Source: Rhynchonema sp. JSB1_4 (taxonomy: Eukaryota > Nematoda > Chromadorea > Monhysterida > Xyalidae). From it: DNA of 64,000 nucleotides. Numbering within the stretch: position 1 is the stretch's first letter; every line of letters starts with the position of its first letter. The stretch is from the NCBI GenBank assembly GCA_030248065.1, contig JASAMV010005069.1:177516-241515 (forward strand), in the 5' to 3' direction. The notes beneath the pieces are model-generated. The model was given only the letters and a program-made list of their open reading frames with translations, searched no databases and was not told the DNA's origin. Of this stretch, positions 38,530 to 48,800 are shown piece by piece. The position numbers and the translations under genes are program-made.

Positions 38530-39541
38530 CCGTAAAAACCTAAATAGAAGGGGGGGGGGCTCTATTAACTCACTGACCCCATTTTGGGGGCTCTATTACG
38601 GGGGGGCTCTATTCCGGGGGGCCTCTATTAATTCACTGACCCGAACCTGAAAAATTGTTCAAAGAAATACCCCCTCAAAAACCCCTAAAAATGGGATTGA
38701 AAGGATGTTTTTTCGCTTGTAATTAGGCCTGGGCACAATACCACTTTTGACACCCAATACCAATACCCAATACCAATAGCGGCCCTGCCTGTACCAATAC
38801 CCAATAGTCAATACGCAATACCAATACCAAATTGGTGACCCAATACCAATACCCAATACCAATACCGGGTGAGACTCAATACCAATACCAATACCCAATA
38901 CCAGATCAATACCACTGAAGCGCCTGGTATTGGGTTGGTATTGGTATTGAGTATTGGGTATTGGGTTGGTATTTGTATTGGGTATTGGTCTTAGTATTGG
39001 TTTGGTATTGGGTTTTTGGTCTGGTATTGGGTTTGGTATTGGTTTGGTATTGGGTTTTGAGTCAGGTATTGGGTTTGGTATTGGTTTGGTATTGGGTTTT
39101 CCTGGATTAGTATTGGGTATTGGTTTTGACCCAATACCTGGGCAAGCCCAATACCAATACCCAATACCAATACCAGGCCAGGTTCAATACCAATACCCAA
39201 TACCCAATACCAGAATTAGACCCAATACCAATACCAAGCACTGGTATTGGTATTGGTATTGGGTGGTATTGGTATTGGGTATTGGGTATGGGTATTGTGC
39301 CCACCCATACTTGTAATCGCATTTATTCGTGTCTATTCGTCAATAGGAGGCGTATTATGTGCTCTGAACAAACAACAAACATGCATAAATGTACTTGTGC
39401 ACCACTATCAAGCCTTAATACTACACTACAGTATAGGGGATGTTACTTAGGGGGGCTCTATTAATTCACTGACCCCTTTTTGGGGGGCTGTATTACGGGG
39501 GGGCTCTATTCCGGGGGGGGGCTGTATTTAGGTTTTTACGG
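38530..39541. mobile_element. TA-flanked MITE, family T, copy 2 (complete)
   Basis: The ends CCGTAAAAACCTAAATA and TATTTAGGTTTTTACGG are inverted, with TA at 38528-38529 and 39542-39543. The undisturbed LINE 3' UTR at about 31745 (AATACTCATG) shows the empty site. It hosts G2. Blocks of GGGGGGCTCTATT flank the core. Confidence 0.88.
38724..39309. mobile_element. hAT-like MITE, family G, copy 2 (8-bp TSD CTTGTAAT)
   Basis: The ends TAGGCCTGGGCACAATA and TATTGTGCCCACCCATA are inverted; CTTGTAAT is at 38716-38723 and 39310-39317. The empty site is present inverted in T1 at 37859-37866. Intact 586-bp copy of CCCAATACCAATA arrays. Confidence 0.95.
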
Positions 39542-39837
39542 TACTCATGTTCATTTTTTAGGGTTTCTCCGGATCTTGTGTAAAGGTCTTTGCGAAAGCG
39601 TGCAGATAAAATCTGAATTTGAATTTGATTCTTTGCAGTTCTTGTGCGTTCAAATGCTGATAGGGCACACAGATGCTGATGGTACGCGACGCTCACTGAC
39701 ACGACTCTAACGGATGTCGACGTTCAAATAAAACTTTAATAATGATAATTAGAATAATACAACGCAACAATTGAGTTCCGTTGATCTCAATTCAACAGGA
39801 GAACGGCTTCAACCGTATCACAAATATTACGCCCGTT

Positions 39838-42800
39838 ATGTCGGTGAATAAATGCAGCAAGTTCCAAGCGAATCAGTTCAACAAGACTCGATGTCAGCAC
39901 TGTTTCCACTGTCGCGGCGATCATTCACTGGAGGCGCTCGAAAATGGACGTGTTAGTCAACTGCTTTTTAATGTTTTGCCACATTGTTCCTGATTTTCTT
40001 GCACACAAAGCAGCAGCGTAGTTCCTGGTCCGGCGCGGCGGTTAGTGTACCTACCCCTTTTTTCCGTGCGGCGGTTAGTGTACCTACCCCTATTTTCCGT
40101 GCGGCGGTTAGTGTACCTACCCCTTTTTTCCGTGCGGCGGTTAGTGTACCTACCCCTTTTTTCCGTGCGGCGGTAGTGTACCTACCCCTTTTTTCCGTGC
40201 GGCGGTTAGTGTACCTACCCCTTTTTTCCGTGCGGCGGTTAGTGTACCTACCCCTTTTTTCCGTGCGGCGGTTAGTGTACCTACCCCTTTTTTCCGTGCG
40301 GCGGTTAGTGTACCTACCCCTTTTTTCCGTGCGGCGGTTAGTGTACCTCCCTGGGGGGAAGGGGGGGAAGACCCAAATCCAGGAAAAAGTCACTTTTTGA
40401 GGTGGAAAATTTGACCGATTTTTGGCCATTTTTGGAAAAAATTCTCCATAAAAAGAGTATTTTGGCGAATTTTGACAACATCGACCTAAACATCACCCAT
40501 TTTAGGCCTAAAAATGCCCATTTTAGGCCTAAAAATGCCTATTTTGGGCAAAAATTGAGGCGGTTAGTGTACCTAGCGCGGCGGTTAGTGTACTAGTGTA
40601 CCTTGGTCGCGGCGGTTAGTGTACCTTAGGGGGGGACCCCCTCGCCCCCCAGGAACTACACTGCAAAGCAGTTTCTGACCATGCTAACTTTAATGTTTTT
40701 TTTACGGTCACGGAACCACAGTGCTAACTGGTTTGGGGGTTTTCCGATCTCGAAATGGGGCAGACCACTGGACAGTGCCGTGGCTGGGGAAGGGGGGTCC
40801 CCCAATGGTACCCTACCGCCCTGGCCTGGTACCCTACCCGCCCCGCTCTGGTACCTTACCCGCCCCGAGTTTTGCCCTCAGAATGCCCATTTTTCGGTCA
40901 AAAATGCCCAAATTTCGACCAAAAACTCTTTAAAAGTGCAAAAAAATCGCGCGCTACGCGCGATATATGCAGTTTATAGCATATAAAAATAGGCACCCAA
41001 AAAACTTGTATTGTACCCTATCCTCCCCGAAAAATCTTCCCCCTCCCCCCAAACAGGATCCCCCAAGATTCCAGGTACCCCTACCCGCCCCGGATTTTTC
41101 CACCTATGTACACTACCCGCCCCGCCAAAGTAGCCACAGCACTGCCACTGGATGAGGTGTGTTGTATTTTCACGCATCCTCGCATATATTTGTGTTGTTT
41201 CATTTTTGTGTCTTCATTTTCAGTGTCTTTTTCACACTGAGTTGTATTGTGTTAATGGTTCAAGCGGAATTTTGATGACTTATTCCCACAACATAAGCCT
41301 CCCAGCAACAACCACTCATTCTCAGCTACTAAGACTGACCTGACGTATACTACTTCGTGTTGTTGTGTTGTTTGTTCTTGTGTATTGAATTACATCATCG
41401 CCACATACTCAACAACGGCTGAAAAAGCAGGCTTACTTGATATTTGGTGCGGCGCGGTTCTGTAGAGCAGGCTATTTTTTCTATGGAGAACGTTTGGTGC
41501 TTGTTAACGGCACTGGTACATACTGTAAGTATATCGCTTGTATCGCTCAGCTACTATACGAAGAAGCACATTTTCGCGAAGTTTTATGGCCGAAGTTTCC
41601 ATTCACCAAATCACAATTGTTAGCAATTGCCCGTACACAGGCTGGTGTTCTCTATCCTGGTACGGGCTTATGTATCAGTGCAGGGCTGGCGTGTTTGGGT
41701 CTTGGTTCGTTTCAGCGAAGACTGAATTTCAGTTTTGTAGCTTGCAGATGTGCGTATCTGAACAAAGTTTTATGCAATAATAAAATTGCTGTTGTAGTTA
41801 GTGGATGGAACCAAAACAACACGACCTGCACCGCGTCGCTTTTTGCTTATACAAGGCGTTGTAAAACAGTAGCCCTTTAGTTACACTAACCAATTTAATC
41901 CACTTTGCTGTGTTTTTTATTTTCACGCGCCGTTTGGCGTGACAAATCTATGTTGTGTGCGTGAATACAAAAAAACTCAGACAAAAACTGACAGCAAATA
42001 ATGAAAAATTGGGCGCGCATCTATGTACATGTTATGTCGCACCTGAAATGCTTGGCTGACAGATATGAATCAACAGCAGCACCAACATAGGAGGGGTGCG
42101 ACATATTTATCTTCGCACAGCAGGTACAACACATCATTTTTCATCTGTCCGCGGACAAAAACACAACAAAACGAACAAAAATAATAACCAACGCAACTCG
42201 CGTCGAATTTTTTTATCTCGCGCGCATCTGCCAATCAGGGACAGCACCTTTGCATCTCTCGTGACGGTCGCATTTATCAGATTTTGATATTGTCTTTTTG
42301 TGCCGATTTGCACACACCTATCGGTGTGTGTTGTTGCTGCTCTGCGTGTGTTTCTTGGAGTAGGTCCACTCATATTTGTTGAGTATATTTATGTGGAGGG
42401 GAGTGGCACTATTTATTACGAACAAATTAAAACTGCAGTACCTGGTACTTGGTGTTGGCACATATGTATGTATGTACGTATTTTTCTCAGATTCACGAAG
42501 CAGTGCAACAATGGTGTTAATTGCGTGAAAGCTGTTTGCTCTCTTTCTCTCTGAAAATTGATTTCTTGTGTGGGTCAATGAAACAAGTTCTGCGGTTGTT
42601 ACTTGTTTGTGGCATTTCTTTCTTCGCAATATGGTTTATATAGTCGCCGCAACACACTATTGTCCTGGAAAAGTATTTTTACTTAAAAAGCCCTTTTTCC
42701 CCGGAAATTGTTCCATTTTATTCCAGATACCGTATAGCCTCTAATTTAAGGGCTTGCTTTAATTTAAGGGCTTTTTAGCTCAGAAAAAGTCTGTGCCTGC

Positions 42801-45800
42801 CTGCAAACACAGGTAACGCGACAAGTTCAATGGGCCACATCCACACAGCAACACACCAGTCCTGTGCTGATAATAAGATAGGGACGACGTAGGCACGTGC
42901 ACGTGAGTGCCATCATCATGGAAGTGTTTTGTGAAGAGTACTTGTATCGTTCGGTAGCCCTATTTGTGTTCGCTTCGGTGAGAGACAAAACACAACGCGC
43001 GCAGCAATGTTGACCTTGCCATATCAACACAGACACGACCGACCGACCACTTTGCTGTTTGCTCTTGCCGACCGTCTACGGCTGTGAACAAACAGGCCCG
43101 AACATTGACGTGTTCGTCAGTTTGCGTTTTCGGCACCATGTTTGAACAGCGTTCGGTACTGGTATAGGCACTCCCACTCCGTATCTGGCGTGTTTGCAAC
43201 GTCGGTCTGTTATGTCAGAGTGGTGGATGAGAGTTAGCGAGGGGATTTATGTACGATCATCGCACCCGCAAGTGTGCAGTGCACCCTCTGTAATCTTGGT
43301 GGGTGACTGACTGGGTGCACGTTTACTGTACGTATGTGTAACTTGTGTGCTAGATGCAAACCCTTTTCAGTCTCTGTTTGGTACAGCCAGATACCCATTG
43401 GTGTTTGCCATGCCGTGTTGCCGCAGTTTGCTTGCAAATGCAATGATTATATCACCATGGATAGCCGCACGAAAGATTGTTACGTAGATTGTGGACCGTC
43501 TCTATCACCCAGACGTCTATATTTGTATAAACGCACAGGCGAGCATCAAACGGTGTTGTGCGAATTCGAGGGCACGTTATCATGATTTTTCCGAGCTTTG
43601 AACCGAACAAAATGGGAACTTTTTGATGCATCAATTGAAACTATGTGCATGTATTCCCGGCTGCACATTGAATGAAGGCAGCAAGGAAATGATGGCTTAA
43701 TACATGAAATATGACATGGAAACACGCAAATGTCGGCCTGTGTCGTTGATGTGGACAACTGTAACGAAACTGATTTGATTGGCAATTTGCGATGTGGTGT
43801 TGCAAGTGGATGTGGCAGCGTATCTGTAGCTGTTGACTTCGGCAGTGAAATGAAGGGGGTGCAATATGGAATGAAATCAACAACTTGGAGTTGGTTGCTG
43901 CAGCAACTGCACGGGTTCGGTTATACGTCAAGGACCGCCCTGTTTTTGACATTTATGTGATGTAGGACTCGGAACCAGAAGCGGCCGGGGGGGGGGCGGG
44001 ACGGAGCCTGACATTTTCCGGCACTGGGGTCACATACATAAATTTTCCCGCATCAAGTTATAAATAAAATACAATCATCACTGGGCAGCTGGTGGGAACA
44101 AATATATAACACCAACATGTCAGTCACCACTATCAGATGTCATGTCAGCATTTTGGGGTAGTTACAGAAGGGATTATATGCTAAACACCTGAAACATCAT
44201 CTACAGATCGCGCGTCGTGTGACGTCATGTGGCTATCTGTTCGTGGCACCGGACAACGTCGATTTCACCCATCATTCACATCAACAACGTCGATGGCAGC
44301 GAAGGTTCTTCTATTTGTTCGATGATGGTCAGCTGACATATGCGTTGGATCAACATGTGAGCGGTGGATTTTGAGCTTGATGATAAGATATGAGCAGCTT
44401 TGGCTGAGTTACGTGTCTTTCTTTGATTGAATGAAGGTATAGGATGTTGCAAAAGTAGCTGTGTTGGTTACCCTGCCCATTGGCCATCATATTTGTTACC
44501 GGCTGGTTGCGATATTTTACGATAGTCTGGTGCTTCAAAATGTTTCATGGTTAAGGGCGCCCTTAGTCATAGTGGAAAATGGAAATGCAAAAAATATTCT
44601 ATGTCCAAGTTTTCCATTTCCATTTCCAATATGACTAAGGGCATACTGGAAATGGAAATGAAACAAAACATTTTCTGTGTGAAATTTGACCAATCAGCGG
44701 CCGAGAATTGAGGGGAACAGAAAATGTTTTTGTCACATGTCAAAACATGGCTGCTGCAGTAAATGTTTTATTTCATTTCCATTTTCCAGTATGCCCTTAG
44801 TCATATTGGAAATGGAAAACTTGGACATAGATTATTTTTTGCACTTCCATTTCCATTTTCCTCTGTGACTAAGGGCGCCCTAATAGAAAACGAACGAACA
44901 AAAGCATTAGTTGATTGCTTTTGGAGGAAAATGCGCAAAAGTGCCAAATTAGCAAAGTCGACTATGTTTGCGATACTGTGTGTTTCGAAGTTCCGTGGTT
45001 TCCCAAACAACATTTAGGCTCGTAGGAATTAGAAATTAGAGATATTGGTAAATCTTAAACTTTTCTCAGTACAAAATGTCACGTGACCAAGCAGATCCGA
45101 TCACCAAGTTCATGATGGTTTATTTTTCCTGTTTTGTAGACTGGTTCTGATGAGTTATGACTGTGCATTTCTTTTTTGCGTATTGTACGAAACGCAACTT
45201 AAGACAACATGACTGAGTACAAACAACATATTGCCACAATTGTTCGTCAATGCGTTGAAATGTCAGGTACAAACACAAAGGTGCTACACTGTTATCCCTT
45301 TGCTACAGCCGGACACCATCCCGCAAGACGTGCTCGACATGACCACATGCGTCGATGTTGACAACGTGGATGCGATCACGGGTCATGCGAACAGCATACG
45401 ACTGCAGTTCGGTGATGCCAAGCAGATACAACGACAATTGTTCGTCAGGTCGGAAATGACTGACGAGATAAGACGGTTCGCGACTTTTGGTTCGCCTTAG
45501 TTTTACTGTCATTGAAGCGCAAGGTTTTCTGCAATTTATGGCCAAATTGTGCGCTGCTCGCAGTTTGGTCTCCATGACTTTTTATCCAGATTATCCAAAG
45601 TGCTAAGTCCCAATCACACTTTGTGACATGAAATAATGTGAGGAAATGATGTCGACTATTTATAGAAATGGTTTATATTCTGCATTGTTTGTTTCTCAAT
45701 CCCCACACATTGACTGTGTTCAGCTGGTTGGAGCTGTTGAGCATGTACGCCAAGCAGAACACACACTTGGGTGGCGGGTCATCGTCTCGAATTGGCAAGC

Positions 45801-48800
45801 GAAGCACATCCACTGTGATCATTCGGGATCGAAATCGATCGCCTGAACCCGACAACGATCAGTTGAATGTTGGTTTCATTGGTGGATGTTGACCGATGTC
45901 CTATCAATCAAACTTGGTGATCAAACCTGACTTTATGTTATTATTCAGATTCAAATCGAGGGTGCCCGATGTCCTTACTTTTTGTCCAGTAGTATCCGAT
46001 CCCGGAATTATCAAAGTAGCAATGGAAAAATCGACCACTTTTTGCTCAAAGTTGCCTGGTTGACCCACGGCACAACCCCCAAAATGACCGTTTTCAACCT
46101 TTGCAACCACCTCTCTCGTCGTCAGGTGTCTGCTCCATCGGGCGTGATCGCATCGACCTCGATCAGTGTCGACTCTGAGAATGTGCGACCGAAACAGCCA
46201 ATCGGTGCGATTACGGAGTCACCGGCTTCGACCTCCTATACCAAGCAAGGATCCCCAGCTCCATCTGTCAGCTCCAGTACGAACAGCGAGCAACGTCGGG
46301 CCAGACGACTGTCGGATCCGATGATCAACAATGCTGCTCAACAAAACTTCTCTGTCGCATCTTCGGTGACGTCGGAACACTCGAACACGTCGCAGCACAG
46401 CAAGACCGATTCGTGGTTGCGTCACGGTAAGGTTTGAAGTGTTGTAGTGTATATTTTTGTTCCCGAAATGTAGTTTTTCCTCCTAAAATTTATGAGATTT
46501 GGTGTGAATCGTATGAATGTGTGTGCCTTGTCCATAATACATGCTCTCTAAATTGTTTGCAATCAGTCAACGATGTTTCAGGCGGCACTCCACGAGCAGT
46601 AAAGCAACGCGACCGCTTGGCCAAATCCACCGGGATCGAGTCAACGGTCGAAACAGCAGTTGCCGAATCGGCGACAAGCATGCCGTGGATGGACTCACCT
46701 GAGGTTTCCTTGCATTTTGTTGTCGTCTTTGCGACGTTGTTGCGAACTTATATTTCATACGGAGGTCACCACCTCTGTTCTGAAGTGGGCGATAATCCGC
46801 TCGTATGTTCGATGTTCCTGATCCGCCCCTGTGGCAAGAATAAGTAGAAACAAACTTGCTCGCCTTCTGCACTAGCCACGGTCGGAGGGATGAATAAGCA
46901 AAATACGTACGTATGTAAATAAAGTGTGAATTATACTCCAGCTTGACGTGAACACATCGGCGCACACACTTCGTAAGGGTTGGTTGATGTTGAGAGGGCG
47001 GTCGGATAGTGAATGGCAGAAACATTGGGTGGTGCTGGCTGGACTGTCGTTGAGGATGTACACGTTGGTTGAGATTGGTGTTTCGAGGTCGTTTTTTTCA
47101 CGTCTATGTTCCTCTCACAGGCGCTCCACCCTCTTTTATTTTGACTGAATCCAGCTGGGTAGGTAAGATCTGGTTTTTTCCTGTCACAGTAAACAATACT
47201 ACGCAGTGAATGAATCACCAGAAGATAGACAGGAATGGCAGCAATGGCAGTCTGGGGCTAATTTGTTGGTTGCGATATAAAGGCACTACAATGAGCGTGG
47301 ACTGTAAGTTAACAAGTGATTAACTATCCTCTAATCTGGCCCCTTTGCAGTGACAACTACGCCGAAGAAGGTGACCAGAAATACATGGTCGACATTGACC
47401 TGGCGCATTGCGAGTGTGTCTATCCATGCAGTGTGTCACGCAACTATGGCATTGAAATACGGGTGTGTTGTTTATGCGGTGTTTTCACTTGTTTTAGTTA
47501 TTCGTAAAAGTGTCTCTGATATTCTCCATTTCGGTCCTCAAGCACACAAATTTATTTTCAGTGCGGTTCGTCGCGCTACATTCTGTCGGCGATGACACCG
47601 GGCATTCGTGACAGTTGGATACAGGCGATTCAACAGGTTGGCACTCGGCGGATGTGAAAAATTCTCCATAAAATGGACCAAATCGCATTGTATTCTTAAA
47701 CTCGAAATTATAACTGCATAATTTGCAGAACATCAACAATCCATCACCCACTGGCACATTAGTCGACGATTTGCCCGGTTGTGTCGAGCCCCCGTTGGGT
47801 CTAATGACCAGCGTTGATCGGTCGGCAACACCGAGCTCTTTGACAAGTGCCGGAGGGGGCAGCAATGCGGTTAGTCGTCGAGCTTGTGTGTTCTTTAATT
47901 TTCCACGTTTATGTCAAACTTAGTGATCGACCATTTGATTTGCCACTGGTCACAATAACTTTGTTCAACCGGCGTAGAAATGGTTCATCAATTATGTGGA
48001 AGCAGCTTGGACGGTAGCACCACTTCGCGCGGTCAGTAAACCTCGACAAATAATCAATACAAAGAGTCGCGTGCCCCAGTTGCTAAGGATAATGCAACCA
48101 TGTTTTTGTGAGCTGTTTTGTTCGCGTGCTATTTGATGTTAGAGTTTTGTTTTTAATGATATGACATGTTGTTTCACTTGCGTTGAAAAGTACAGTAAGT
48201 AATGACAGTTTTCAAGGTCGTTTCCAAATTAGGCAGTCAATCATTGCAGTACTGCAATATTTTGTTATAAAAAATGACCCAATTAGTAATGCCGTTGAAA
48301 ACGGTTGCGAGATTATGGGCTTGGTCGCTGCCAATAATATCATCCAATTGAAATTGTCATCGTTGTGTGATAATAGTCCCAATCTCAAAAGGCAATAAAC
48401 ACCTGGATAGATAATTATTACTCTTCCCGTTTTATAAATAAGGCAGATAATTGTGGTCAGTTAACATTGTCAGATGTTTGCTAGTTCTCGTTTTGTTCAC
48501 CTTATTGAACACTATCAATCATCGCATGTTTCACAATTCCTTGTCTATTTTAAACTTTAGTTATTATGATTGAGAGTCCACGGGTTGGAGATGCCGTTGA
48601 GCAGCTGTGGCACGCTGACGTGCGTGTGGCATTTGACCTCATGTAGTTGTTGCCTGTCGCACTGGTTTTACGATCGATTTTACATTCTTGTGTTTCGGTT
48701 GTGATCGCGTATGTTCCTCGCAGCCAAATTTTGTAATCTGCGTTAATTGCCTAATCAAACTTGCCGCCTTGTGTCCCCGTTGTGATGCGCTATTGCTGGG

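Larger units (their letters stand above)
34040..39627 (+). mobile_element. LINE 3' UTR (copy X) split by later insertions
   Basis: The pieces 34040-34108, 38466-38529 and 39542-39627 align in order with the intact 3' UTR at 31650-31828 (TTGGTTGAATCTCGCCGGTA, CATGTTCATTTTTTAGGG, TTTGAATTTGA). Between them sit U2 and T2. It is the oldest layer of the nest and ends about 210 bp before the MPRIP start codon. Confidence 0.75.

Noticed and set aside
38954..39316. Gly/Ile/Val-repeat protein
   Set aside because: It is a translation of the TATTGG array of family G.
40035..40350. CRISPR array
   Set aside because: The units are contiguous tandem repeats without unique spacers, in an animal intron inside a transposon.
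41437..41880. 147-codon open frame as a gene
   Set aside because: It lies in MPRIP intron 1 and has no domain, no homology I recognise and no splice support.
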